Shown: positions 1 through 10,998 of the stretch, piece by piece
How the letters are laid out: every line of letters starts with the position of its first letter
How positions within the stretch are numbered: position 1 is the stretch's first letter
Assembly: GCA_963682055.1 (NCBI GenBank)
Contig: OY821746.1
Coordinates: forward strand, 30,949,795 to 31,013,794
Reading direction: 5' to 3'
DNA length: 64,000 nt
Origin: Primula veris
Taxonomy: Eukaryota > Streptophyta > Magnoliopsida > Ericales > Primulaceae
The notes under the pieces: generated by a model
Told to the model about the DNA's origin: nothing
Database searches by the model: none
Seen by the model: only the letters and a program-made list of their open reading frames with translations
Translations under genes and position numbers: made by a program

Positions 1-430
1 TAAAACAGACATGGGTTTAGGGTTTAGGTTTTAAGGTTTAGGGTTTAGCTAATGTTCTTGCATATGTAGGGGAATATTTCTCATTTTTTTTCTTGAATTT
101 AAGGCCAATAGTACACGGGTTTTACCGACTTTTTTTATTTTTCGACATTTTATTTATATTTGTATATTTTAGGGTTTAGGGTTTGAGGTTTAGGGTTTAG
201 GTAATGTTATTGCATATGTAGGAAATATTCCTCATTTTTTTTTCTTGGATTTATGGCCTATAGTACACGGCTTTTACCGACTTTTTTGTTTTTCGACATT
301 TTATTTATATTTATAGGGTTTAGGGTTTAAGTTTTAGGGTTTAGGGTTCCAAGAAAAACTATGACAAATATTCTCTACATATGCAAGAATATTACATAAA
401 CCCTAAACCTAAAACCCTAAACCCTACGGC
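1..430. repeat. Telomere-like (TTTAGGG-type) tandem and inverted repeat
   Basis: Degenerate TTTAGGG/TTTAAGG units occur at about 12-48, 170-200 and 315-350. They separate two direct copies of a unit containing TGCATATGTAGG (about 50-165 and 202-310, period 152 bp). A third copy at about 350-430 is inverted, with CCCTAAA units and CTACATATGCAAG. This resembles an interstitial telomere-like satellite rather than a chromosome end, because the heptamers are few and interrupted. No coding potential is seen. The element to which the unit belongs is not recognised. Confidence 0.7.
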
Positions 431-622
431 CAATTGAAAGCTACCAGTATACTACAGATTGCAAGGGCCTTAAACGAACGCAGATTTTATATACTAACTT
501 GAAAAATGATATTCAACCAGAGTTAAAAAAGCTTCCAAATGTTTGAGACCGAGAGATTGAGCCTTTGCCACGCTGAAAAGGTGGTGATGGGGATGGAGAT
601 GAAGATGAGGTAGAATATAAAT

Positions 623-1670
623 TCACATGTGAGTCAGTTGAGAGGCCACGTATTCGAGTGCCACGACAATATCACCAACAAAGGGACGAGCATTCGCTTG
701 ATCGCTAAGGCACATTGCAGTTATTGCGATTACTTGGTATAAACTGCGAATGGGGAATCGACCTTGTAGCGAAGGATCAACTAATTGAACAAATTTCTTC
801 CTGTCCTTTAGTAATGGTCGGGACTGTAATAAAATTAAGAAGAAAAAAGACTAGATTGAGAAACGAGTTTATCTCTTGTTGAGGCAACATTTAAGTGAAA
901 AAAAAGCAGACCATTTCATTTCAGCAAAATAGACAAATTAATCCTGTGATTGCAAGTAGTGTTGTTTAAAATTAATGATTAAAAACTACTGCTATTCATT
1001 TGATAAATACTCGTATAAACTTACTTGTAGCTTAATAAAGAAGGGAAAATCTAACTGGTAAGAAAGAAGGAGAAATATTGTAAATTTGTAATATATAATA
1101 AGAAAATAAAAGTGCGCAATAATCAATGATTGTAAGATGCTATGGGATGTGGGAATTATATTGAAATTGATGTGTATTCTTGATGGAGATAAGCCTTGTT
1201 TGGTAACAACTTTTAAGCTCAGGTTTTCTTTTTTCCCCAAAACAGTTTGCAAGCTAAGCTTTTCTTTTTATTTTTGGACCGAAAGAGCTTAAATCTATCC
1301 GCTGGAAGAACCCGACTTTTTTACTCAACCTCAAGAAATCTGGTTTGTTTGCTTGAAAGGTGCACCCAAAAGAGCACCGATAATAAGTGCCAACTCACCC
1401 AAACAATAAGATTTTGCTGTCCTGACTTTTTCGACAAATCAATCACCTTACGCCCAGAGATCAGCTCCAACAAAACAACCCCAAAGCTATATATATCCGA
1501 TTTTAAAGTTAATTTTCCACTCATTGCATATTCTGGTGCACAATATCCGTAAGTTCCCATTACTCTAGTTGAAACATGAGTTATCACCCGTAGAACTAAG
1601 TTTAGCGAGCCCAAAATCTGAGAGCTTAGGATTGAAGCTCTCGTCCAATAATATATTTGCAGATTTTAAC
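623..1670 (-). pseudogene. PBS1-like receptor-like cytoplasmic kinase (RLCK-VII) fragment
   Basis: Two exons match the C-terminal half of RLCK subfamily VII kinases (PBS1/PBL type, immune-signalling Ser/Thr kinases). The upstream exon (about 1399-1670) encodes [17 protein letters not shown], then [15 protein letters not shown] and [18 protein letters not shown]. It ends at a good donor (TGG followed by GTGAGT at 1393-1398). The downstream exon (623-823) follows an AG acceptor and encodes [19 protein letters not shown], a helical segment and a stop at 623-625. The upstream exon has a one-base frameshift between the DFG and TRVMGTYGY motifs (about 1570-1585). Everything N-terminal to the catalytic loop is missing, including the ATP-binding lobe. 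Homology starts abruptly at about 1670, exactly where envelope-like retrotransposon sequence ends. It keeps its intron, so it is not a processed copy. Identity is well supported by the motifs; it cannot make an active kinase. Confidence 0.85.
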
Positions 1671-2512
1671 AGGAAAGTGTAGCAGAATGGAAGGAGCTTT
1701 GACATCACAAAAATCTCTGATGAGGTTAAACACATGATTAGCAAAGTTAATTGGTATTTTTGACATGATCCTATATAAAAAGACTGTCATATCCTTGTTA
1801 AGTCTAGAAGGTTGTTTGGTTGTAGTCCAATTAAACTTAGAAATCTTATGCAGCACAGCAGCACAAAGAGTGAGAGAAGATATTTTAATAGAATTCCCAT
1901 CAAACTGATTTTCCTTGTCTGTAATTGCAAGAGCTACAACATGAATGTCATAATCACCATTACCCTCAGAAGGACTAGGAGAACCTAGAAACTTATTAAT
2001 CAAATGAAATCTAGAGTTAAACCCCTTATATACACTCTCCCATAGGCTGTATCACCCTCATCAAACACACCAGCATTTAAGTTAGCATAGAATTCCTTTA
2101 CTAGTTCAGGAAAGTAAGAATCAGGGTAGCTTATAGTTCTTTCTAAACCAACATCCTTTAGTAATTGTTCAACATGCACCTGTATGTTCTTATAGCTAGC
2201 CAAATTCAACTGCCTTTCAACATGAATCTCCCTATGATTTAGTGTACTGAACCTGTCAGACATAATCCCATTCTAGAACCTAGGATCAACCTCATTATAG
2301 AGAGTGTCATAAACATATTTAACAGAGATAGGATCGTTTTGTAGGTTTCTACGAGAACGTTTCTTAGCCCTACGTTTCCTTGGTTGGGTAGAAGAAGGTT
2401 CACTTACCTTAGTCTTAGAACCTGTACTGGTTTTGGATTGATCCATAAAGTCTCTAAGAGTGCTGTCATCTTCATAGTTGAGATTTGATTGGCTAGGAGA
2501 AGAACAAGACAT
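1671..2512 (-). pseudogene. Envelope-like third ORF of the Sirevirus (broken)
   Basis: The frame opens at 2512 with a Ser-rich N-terminus and a basic patch (PRKRRAKKRSRRN) that could act as a nuclear signal. It continues with the YPELVREFYANL-like motif (here FPELVKEFYANL) and a downstream INKFLG segment, as in plant proteins annotated as envelope-like or putative plant transposon protein (PF20167 type). An in-frame TAG at 2273-2275 and a frame change at about 2000 break it. It ends at the junction with the kinase fragment near 1670. The function of this family in plants is unknown; despite the name no clear membrane fusion region is visible here. The family call rests on remembered motif similarity. 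Confidence 0.6.
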
Positions 2513-3439
2513 GGTTGGAACTTAGGTTGCAACTGGACTTGGAACTGCGAAGAAAGGTTTTGCAGAGAAATTAGGGTTTTTAATTTAGAGAGAGAGTAAT
2601 TCTGATTTGTTTAGTAATTTGGGAATTAAAACACACGATTTAAATAACAGTTAAGCCCATATCATTTTAAAAAATTTAAAAAATATACCCAAATCTCTTT
2701 TTGAAACATATTTCCTGAAAAATAGAAACTTACCTTGTAACCACTATGGAAATTTTGAAATTCAAATTAATCATGAAGGATACTGTATTTATTAAGATAA
2801 ATTCAGCAAACAAATTAGATATACATTCCAAAAGTAAACAGATTTATCCAATATTTCGAATTTTAAGGAGTTGAAGTTTTGAAGATTATTTTGACTTGTT
2901 TCAAGATAAAGATAGCAATAACATATAGATATAGAACTTTGAAAACAAGATTATAGCCATTTACTCAATAAGATATATTTATCATAGAATGTCTTTAATA
3001 AAAATTAAGTCTTAGGAGCTTATATTGAGCAAATCTGTTTTTTCTCTACACAAAAACTAGATTGATGACCTCAGCAAGGAAATAGTATAAGTGATGTCAA
3101 AAATATCAAGACTTTGTCTTGTCTTTTTCATTTGTTTTGTTCACTATGATTATTATCATAGGCATCATGAGAATCTTTAGACAATCACTGATCTGTTCTG
3201 TATTTGAGAATGATGTTTCAACTGGGGTTGCAACTGAGCTTGGAACCTTCTTATAAAATTTGCACTTTGTGCTTGCAACTCTATTAACAGAGAGGTTTTA
3301 AGACAAGTTATCCCACATCTGTTTTTGAGACACCAATTAGCGGCTTTTTCAAGATAAAAACTTCATAGCTCAATCAAGACTTACCTTAGAAATAAAATAT
3401 ATTAAAGGTACTCAAAAAAGACATACATAGCAAGAGTAT
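2513..3439 (-). other. Sirevirus spacer between pol and envelope-like ORF
   Basis: This AT-rich, non-coding stretch lies between RNase H and the envelope-like ORF. It holds two copies of the element's quasi-palindrome (2513-2548 and 3214-3247). In element sense, a pyrimidine-rich segment ending CTTTCTTCGCAG (AG at 2545-2546) lies 33 bp before the ATG at 2512 and looks like a splice acceptor. The envelope-like ORF could therefore be made from a spliced genomic RNA; this is inference. No other ORF is seen. Confidence 0.45.
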
Positions 3440-4981
3440 TCAATTAGATCTATAGTGACATACCCCTATATCACTTCTTAAAGATTCAAACTTGTTTGTA
3501 TCAAGTGGTTTTGTGAAGATATATGCTAATTGTCTTTCAGTTGAAACATGTTCTAAAATTAAACTATTTTCTTCAACTAGTTCTCTGATAAAATGGTGTC
3601 TTAGATCAATATGCTTAGTTCTGCAATGTTGTACTGGATTCTTTGCCAAATTTATAGCACTTTTGTTATCACAAAACAGAGTTAACACTTCTTGTTTAAT
3701 ATTATAATCATTTAACATTTGTTTCATTCATATGAGTTGAGTGCATCCACTTCCAGCTGCAATGTATTCTGCCTCAGCATTAGATAAAGAAATGCAGTTT
3801 TGTTTTTTACTAAACCATGAAACTAGATTATTCCCAAAATAAAAACAACCACCAGAAGTGATTTTTCTGTCATCTATATTACCAGCCCAATCTGCATCAC
3901 AGTAACCAACAAGAAAGTGATTTGTATCTTTAGAGTACCATAGACCAAGGTGAATAGTGTCTCTTATATATCTTAAAATCCTTTTGACAGCCAGAAGGTG
4001 AGATTCTAAAGGGTTTGTCTGATACCTGACACATACTCCTACACTTAAACAAAGATCTGGTCTACTAGCAGTTAAATAGAGAAGACTCTCAATCATTGAT
4101 CTATAGAGATTAGGACAAACACTCTTACCTTTACTATCACGTAAACCAAACTTCTTGACAAGATTATCAGCATACTTACTCTGGCATAGAAAAATGCCCT
4201 TTTCACTTTGTTTAACCTGCAATCCTAGGAAGTAAGTTAATTCTCCTCCACCACTCATTTCAAATTCATGCCTCATATCAGAGATAAATTCAACAATTCT
4301 ATTATCCGATGTAGAGTGAAACACTATGTCATCAACATAAATTTGAGCAATGATAATATCCTTAGTGGTTTTCTTAGTAAATAGAGTTTTATCAACTCCC
4401 CCTCTGTTAAAACCTTTTTTAATTAAGAACTTAGTTAACTTGTCATACCAAGCTCTAGGTGCTTGCTTTAAACCATACAAAGCCTTTTTCAGTAAGTAAA
4501 CATGTTCAGAGAATTTTGGATCTTCAAATCCTTTGGGTTGACTAACATAAACTTCTTTTTGAATGTTACCATTTAAAAAGGCACTTTTAATATCAAGTTG
4601 AAACAGCTTAAAGTCATATAAGCAAGCAAGTGAGAGGAGCATTCTAATATATTCTATTCTTGCTACAGGAGCAAATGTTTCATCAAAATCTATTCTTTCT
4701 ATTTGAGTGTATCCTTGATCTACAAGTCTAACTTTATTCCTAACAATGATTCCATCTTCATTACTTTTATTCCTAAAGATCCAATTTGTACCTATAATAT
4801 TTTTACTCTTAGGTCTAGGTACTAATGTCCAAACATCATTTCTCTCAAATTGAGACAGTTCATCTTGCATAGCCAAAATCCACTCACTATCTTTCAATGC
4901 TTCTTTTACATTCTTAGGTTCTAACTGTGAAGTATAGCAAGCAAAGTGAACAACATCACTTCTTTTACCTCTGGTTTTCAT
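3440..4981 (-). pseudogene. Sirevirus reverse transcriptase and RNase H
   Basis: This is the copia-type RT: WTLVPRP, NWIFRNK, the FQLDIKSAFLNG motif, ALYGLKQAPRAWY, then the catalytic YVDD (IYVDDIVF). It is followed by YLTASRPDL, the RNase H entry DADWAG, SWFSKKQ and, after a stop, FCDNKSAINLAKNP and H-x-DLRHHFIRE. It would copy the element RNA into DNA and degrade the template in cytoplasmic particles. An in-frame TGA at 3728-3730 replaces the Trp expected before MKQML. The segment between LRDSK and GKSV looks shorter than in intact relatives, suggesting a small deletion. It is in the same frame as integrase, separated from it by a TAG at 5027-5029. Confidence 0.9.
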
Positions 4982-6460
4982 ACCTGAAGTGACTTCTCCT
5001 ATGACATTGTCAAGAGAGTGATTTTTCTAAGTCCTTACATAGCGAGGCTTGCTTGTAGTTTGAATTGGAGATCTTTCTTCTTCTTTTTCAGAATCTGTTG
5101 TATTCTGGGTTTCAAACTCGGTTTCAACCTCAGTTGCAACTGGGCTTCCAACCACTACTGGACTGCCTGTTTGCTGAATTTCTCCTGTCTCTTTTCCTGT
5201 AATTCCTGACTCTTCACCATCACCTGTAATCTCATCAACATCTTTTAGGTCATCAAATATCACATTATATGATTCTATGACACAATTTGTTCTTAGATTA
5301 AAGACTCTAAAAGCTCTACTGTTTTGAGCATATCCAAGGAATACCCCTTTGTCACTCTTAGAATCAATTTTTCCAAGATGTTCTCTATCTTTAAGAATGT
5401 AACAAACACACCCAAATACTTGAAAATACTTGACATTAGGTTTTCTACCTTTCCATATTTCATAAGCAGTCATGGTAGTACCTTTTGTAATATAAACCCT
5501 ATTAACAATATGGCATGCAGTGTTAACAGCTTCAGCCCAAAACCTTTTGGCAAGTTTATTAGAATTAAGCATGACTCTAGCCATTTCCTGAATAGTTATA
5601 TTCTTTCTTTCCACTATACCATTTTGTTGTGGAGTCGTTGGTGCAGAAAACTCATGATTTATACCTAAAGAGTTGTAAACATTGCTAAACTTGCTGTTTT
5701 CAAATTCAGTTCCATGATCACTTCTGACCCTAACAATTTTACCAATGGTGGAACCTTTTTCAAGTTGCAGTTTTAAGCAAAGTGTTTTAAAGAGTTCAAA
5801 AGTTTCAGTCTTATCCCTTAAAAACACTACCCAAGAGTATATTGAGAAATCATCTACAACTACCAAAATATACTTCTTACCACCAATACTTTCAGTTTCC
5901 ATAGGACTCATTAAGTCAATATGAAGAAGTTCTAAGACTCTCTTAGTGTAGATTTGGCTAGTATTTTTGTGAATACTCTTTGTTTGTTTACCTATTGCAC
6001 AATCACCACAGACACCTTGAGTTTTAGAACTGAGTTTGGGAATACCTCTTATTAATTATTCTTTAACAAGTTTATCCAAGGTTTTATAGTTTACATGACC
6101 AAGCCTTTTATGCCAAATATCAACATTGTTAGTAATAGCTTGATTGCACCTATTCTGAGATAATTCTTTTTCAGATTTTTCAAAAATATAGCAACTATTT
6201 GCTGATTTTACTGCTGTCATGACCAAATCATCATTTAGATCAGTAATGAGACATTTATTTTTGTTAAACTTAACAACCATCTTGTTGTCACACAGTTGAC
6301 TAATGCTGATAAGATTGGCTTTTAAATCATCTACAAGAAATACATCATTAATCTCAGGCATTCCAGGTTTGTTTAAGACTCCTTTTCCAATAATTTTACC
6401 GGTATCTCCACCTCCAAACACAACAGTGTTTCCTGTAAGATTAATGACATTTTTTAGCAC
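4982..6460 (-). pseudogene. Sirevirus integrase region, with end of protease
   Basis: The N-terminal zinc-binding motif begins WHKRLGHVNYKTLDKLVKE and continues to CGDCAIGKQTK after an in-frame TAA (6056-6058). The catalytic DDE core is recognisable as HIDLMSPM, then RSDHGTEFEN, then NGIVERKN. After the core comes the copia motif with WKGRKPNVKYFQVFGC and KGVFLGYAQNSRAFRVFNL, then an acidic, Thr/Glu-rich linker that contains one copy of the element's quasi-palindrome (5121-5161). The protein would insert the DNA copy into the chromosome. The frame is shifted by one base relative to gag-protease near 6455. Confidence 0.88.
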
Positions 6461-8282
6461 TTGCAGTACCTGTCATGTGCTTAGAACAACCACTGTCAAA
6501 GTACAAATCATTAGTAGTAATAGCATTTAAAGAAGTAATAACAATTTTATTGTTAGCAACTGGATTATTGTTAATTTTAACTTTCCAAACCCAATTCATT
6601 TTTTTATTCCAAGCTGGAATCAATCTATTTTTCTGAGAAATGTACTTTTTGTGTATTTTTAAATAGCATCTCAATTCTAGGTGTCCAGGCTTTTTGCAAA
6701 ACTTACATATTTTAAGATTAGATCTAGGTTCAGTTTTAAGATCTTTAAGCTTGTTTCTGGTTGCAACTGTGCTTCTAACCTGACATTTCATATCATAAGT
6801 CTCAGAATTTTTAGAAGATTTTACAAATGTGGTTTTTCCAGTACCATTATAACCATTGTATCCTAAGCCACTGTTATCTTTAGACCCTCTAGAATAGGAC
6901 AACATATCATCTAACTTACCTGAAGCAGAAACATTCAAAAGTTTTATTTTCTTTTTGGTTTCTTTTAACTCAAGTTGTTGTTTGTTGAACTGTTCAGTGA
7001 GATTTCTTAATTCATCCTTAAGGTTTTGATTAAGCTTGTTGATGATAATAGATTGTTTACTCAAACTTTGATATTTCTCATAGAGAACCAGGTATTGTTG
7101 AGTAATATTTTCTTCTGAAGGTTCTTCCTCATCACTAATATAGGTTCTAAGTGTAGTTGTAACTACAGTTGAAACTGACTTAGAGTCACTTTCATAAGTA
7201 GGTTTGTTATTAGTGATTTTCCCCATAAAGTTAACAAAATTTAGTTCATCTTCTACATCACTATTTCTCTTGAATTCACTATCACTGTGAGTGGTTATAT
7301 ACGCACTTTTGTTTATTTTCAATGTATTAGCACACTCAGCTTGAATATGACCAAATCCTCTACACTCTCTGCATTGAATTTCTCTGGACTGATAGTCTCT
7401 ATCATCTTTTTCTTTTGGATTCCACTTTCCTTTAGGATTATTATTAAAATTATCTTGAGTATCTCTTTTCTGAAAGCCTTTTGACATACCAGGATCATCC
7501 TGTATTTTCTTATAAAAATTTTTATAGACTTTTTTAGCAAAGAAAGCTAACTGTTCTTCATCATGTATATTCTCACAGAGTTTAGGTTCAGATTTCTTAG
7601 CTTGGAAGGCTATTCCTTTTTCTGTTCTCTTAGTTTTGAAGAATTTTAGTTCATGAGTGCTTAGATTTCCCATAAGTTCTTCAAGTTTTAAGTTTTCTAG
7701 ATCAGTTGATTACTCAATGGCAGTTACTTTAATTTCAAATATTTCTGGAAGAGACCTCAGTGTTTTCTTTACAAGCTTGTCATCACTATATTTTTCACCT
7801 AAGGTTCCAGCTTGATGAGCAATGTGACAAATTCTACCATTAAATTGTTCAATTGTTTCATCTTCCTCCATTCTAAGATTTTCAAACTGAGTAGTTAACT
7901 GTTTTAGTTTATAGGCTTTGACTTTAACAGTTCCCTCAAATGTTACTTGTAAGATATCCCATGCCTCTTTGGCAGTTTCACAATGAGAGATATACCTGAA
8001 TACGCTTAGAGTTACACCAGCAAATATTAGATTTATTGCAGTAGAGTTTGCACTTGACTTTTTGTCCTCATCAGCAGACCACCTATCTTCAGGCACATAG
8101 ACTAGTTCACCATCAGCATCAGTAACAGTTGGAACTTCCCATCCATAGAGTACAGATTTCCATGCTTGTTCATTTTGTTGTTTGATGAATGATCTCATCC
8201 TTATTTTCCATACTCCATAGTTAACCCCTCCTTCAAGCAGTGGAGGTTTGTTGAATGCGTTTCCTTCCCTCATTAAGTCCAT
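6441..8282 (-). pseudogene. Sirevirus gag and protease start
   Basis: The ATG at 8282 lies about 45 bp after the primer site and opens a copia gag (GVNYGVWKIRMRSFI, TAKEAWDILQ, then a region of the type MEEDETIEQFNGR). A TAA at 7710-7712 interrupts it. The same frame then carries two zinc knuckles (CRECRGFGHIQAEC and CKFCKKPGHLELRC), an intervening coiled-coil-prone segment of about 60 residues, and the protease active site DSGCSKHMTG near its end. Gag would form the particle and the knuckles would bind the genomic RNA. Two copies of the element's quasi-palindrome lie inside this coding region (6757-6782 and 7142-7179). The frame ends just after the protease motif by frameshift. Confidence 0.88.
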
Positions 8283-8327
8283 CTTTACCAGAACACAGGA
8301 TCCACACTAAGTAAGATCTAGTATGAA

Positions 8328-8338
8328 GCTCTGATACC
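8328..8338 (-). other. Sirevirus primer binding site (initiator Met tRNA)
   Basis: The minus strand reads GGTATCAGAGC right after the LTR end, matching the 3' end of plant initiator-Met tRNA (TGGTATCAGAGC), the usual primer of copia elements. It fixes the LTR boundary and element orientation. Confidence 0.9.
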
Positions 8339-8341
8339 GAT

Positions 8342-9441
8342 TGAAATTCCTATCCGATGTTCTAGTTGCTGTTATGCAGTTAGGTTCCAAGTGTAGTTGC
8401 AACCACAGTTGGAACCTAAGTATAATGATGGACAGAACAGTAAAGTTAAATGTACTTGAATTAAATCACACGCACATTTAACTACGGAGTTCACCCAACT
8501 AGGCTACGTCTCCGGGGCACTCACCCAGATTATGATATTATAAAAGCTTACAATATAGGATTTAAATCTTAATGAAAAACTCTCAGACTCTCTCTAGGTT
8601 TTTCTGCCTATCTCTATATTGCTCCTACCTTATAACTATCACTCAAAATATCAATGGCATCCCACCATTGTTTTCCATTTAAAAGCTCACGGTGTATTCT
8701 CTCAAGAATGAATTCTTTATAATATAGAACACACTTTTTACAAGCATAATTATCAACTATTTATACGAGTAAAAGCAATCTTCTTTCTTCAAGATCTTGA
8801 TGATTGCTTTTGACTCTTTTGATTGACTTCAATCTTTCCATATTGCACGAGATACTTCAGCGTAGGATTGACCTCAATCTTCATAAGTTAATACCTGTTA
8901 ATAACTAGCTTGGAAATAGGAGTTAGTCTTTTCTTAAAACAAGGAACATATAAGATAGTATTTTTTAGAGATAAAATCTTTCTGAATATATTTTGAAACA
9001 TTAACTCCATATATTATTCAATCTAAATAGATCATACTGATATTGATAGAAAACATAGATTGAATTAAGTGATAAAAACTTGCATGAAAATAGAGAACTA
9101 GATTGCCTAATTAAAGGAAACATATCTTTATAAACTAATCTTCTTATATCCTTTAGACAACATCTTTACTTATCACTTTAATATTCTCAATATATACAAA
9201 CTAAATATTTAAGAACATATGAGAATATATCCTGCATACTTTAAAACAAATACACATCATTAAATAATAGTAATGCAGAAATACAGAACTGGACAAAATC
9301 CTGCAGAACAGCAGGTTGGAACTGTGGTTGCAACCTCACTTGTAAACTTAAACATGTCTCAATTATTAACAATCAACTAGCATTATTAGTTCAAACCAAT
9401 AGACAACAAATAGTTTATGGGCCAGAAATCTGGTCCTAACA
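8342..9441 (-). repeat. Sirevirus 5' LTR
   Basis: The LTR begins TGTTAGGACC at 9441 and ends TTTCA at 8342, immediately before the primer site, giving 1,100 bp. A TATA box (TATAAATAG on the minus strand, 8757-8765) lies centrally. Two copies of the element's quasi-palindrome lie near the ends (8381-8420 and 9313-9345). No partner LTR is visible, so identity and age cannot be estimated. Confidence 0.75.
8757..8765 (-). promoter_or_regulatory. TATA box in Sirevirus LTR
   Basis: TATAAATAG on the minus strand, inside the LTR and about 420 bp upstream of the primer site. It is a plausible core promoter for the genomic RNA. Confidence 0.5.
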
Positions 9442-9540
9442 AACTGTTACAAAGCCGTCACAAAAATCGTCGCTAATAAGCTCGTAACAAAAAATAGTGT
9501 CACTAATCCCGTCACGATTGTGTATTTTTTTGTAGTGACG
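9442..9540 (-). mobile_element. Terminal fragment of a CACTA (En/Spm) transposon
   Basis: The minus strand begins CACTACAAAAAAATACA at 9537, the classical CACTA terminus. It is followed inward by short GTGACGG/AGCGACG subterminal repeats (for example GACGG near 9508 and 9460). It stops at the start of the Sirevirus LTR, so the copia element is either inserted in it or joined to it. The other end was not found. ACG at 9538-9540 could be the 3-bp target duplication. Confidence 0.65.
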
Positions 9541-10998
9541 GTTGAAAGCTCATCAACATGTTGTATAATTTTTTGCTTTTTTTATGCAGAAGATCACACT
9601 ATAGAGAAACAAATTACACTTTATAAAAGTCATTTTTTAAAAAAGTTGGTTTTTTCAAAAATAAGTTGATTTTTTCAAAAAATAAGTTCATTTTAAAAAA
9701 ATAATAATATTTTTTCGGGTTAAAAATGTAAAATTATAAATTTTTCGGGTTAAATTCATATGTTTTATAAAATTTGGGACTGAAATGTAATTTAAACTTA
9801 ACTTCCGTCTAATTAAATTGACGGATCAATGCCTAAATTGTTAATGTCAGTAGTTTGATCCCCGTTTTGTTAATGTATAGTAGTTGAGTTAAATAAACCA
9901 AAATTTTCACTTAATTCAACTTCCTATCAACTCTGATGGCAATTCAAACATTTTGAGCATCTCCGCATAACCATTGTCCTCCTAAAATGTATAATTACTT
10001 GGATTTTTAGTCCTATTTTAAAATTCACTATCTCTGATTAAATTCGGATTTTTGGAGATGTTAATTTTACTAGCTTTTCCAAAATGAGTTCACATCTCAT
10101 GAAAACTACTTTCCATATTTTTTCATTTGTAGAAATTAATTTTGTTTTGCAATACTAAAACTTCATGAAAGTACTGTCGAAACTCGAAACTGACATAAAT
10201 TGGAGTGGATGTCATTTCCCTATCTTTTAGTTATTTATATTTTTGGGGTGGAGTAAAAGTTTCCTTTTTTGCAAAACCCAAACTCTATATACTCTTTCTT
10301 TGACAGTCTAACTTGTTGCCCAACACCCTTATGCTAATTAATTTTTGGCGATCAATATAATCAGTTTTCAGGTTTTTCATATTTATGTTACTGAATTTCT
10401 CGAAAAGGGCTATGTCGTTGTTGTGTACGTACGTACTCATGATAACGTCATCAATCGTCTAACATGGCACTTGTTAATTCTGTTGTTATTTTTGGTTTTC
10501 ATTAATCATTATTCGTATTTGAGTACTTTTGTCCCTTCAGATCTTTAAACCTCCCAGCTTAGGGTTTGTTTGGAGCTGCAACAAAAATACTCCCCTACTT
10601 TATTAATTGTCCTGATTTATGCACAACCGTTCGCTGATAATTCAAATTTCAAACAAGGTAGAAGCTTTAAAATGGATTGACCAAGACTTGGTAGAAAAAT
10701 AACTTGCTTATAGGCTTGGACGACATGGTTGTGACATTTAATAAGAATGGTTTTGTCTGCATGAAATAAAAAAAGTGTGTCGCTATTTTGTGTTCGAGTA
10801 TGATTCAATTTTCAGAGTTGTGCTTGGACATGATTCTGCCATTGCATAACCAACTTGATACAAGTAATGAAAAACTACATTGAATTCGGAAGCTACTTGA
10901 CCATCCTCATTTTATTCAATCAAAATTTAGAATTGTATCACATACTATCAAATTTTGGTACTGGTAGTAAATTAGAGCAACGATGATCGACATGGTAG
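9541..10998. other. Intergenic, no gene seen
   Basis: AT-rich DNA with short open frames on both strands that lack coding character, domain motifs or splice context. It includes the 3' flank of the cysteine-rich peptide gene. Confidence 0.5.

Larger units (their letters stand above)
2513..9345. repeat. Seven copies of a ~36-bp quasi-palindrome dispersed in the Sirevirus
   Basis: Copies lie at 2513-2548, 3214-3247, 5121-5161, 6757-6782, 7142-7179, 8381-8420 and 9313-9345. The core is the perfect palindrome GTTGCAAC (one copy reads GTTGTAAC). It is flanked on both sides by GTTNNAAC-like modules such as GGTTCCAA and GTTGGAACC, so the whole reads nearly the same on both strands. Two copies are in the LTR, two in the pol-envelope spacer and three inside gag/pol linkers, where the core always encodes V-A/V-T. 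Sireviruses are known to carry repeated palindromes; the sequence of this one may be family-specific. Confidence 0.75.
1671..9441 (-). mobile_element. Sirevirus-type Ty1/copia retrotransposon, decayed, 3' end missing
   Basis: Order in element sense is 5' LTR (9441-8342), initiator-Met primer site, gag, protease, integrase, reverse transcriptase, RNase H, a spacer of about 0.9 kb, then an envelope-like ORF. A third ORF downstream of pol and repeated palindromes are hallmarks of the Sirevirus lineage of plant copia elements. The gag-pol frame has stops at 7710-7712, 6056-6058, 5027-5029 and 3728-3730, and a frameshift near 6455. The envelope-like frame has one stop and one frameshift. No 3' LTR was found between the envelope-like ORF and the window start. 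The element is therefore truncated or rearranged and cannot move by itself. Confidence 0.8.

Noticed and set aside
1..430. Chromosome end (true telomere)
   Set aside because: The heptamers are few, degenerate, interrupted and in both orientations.
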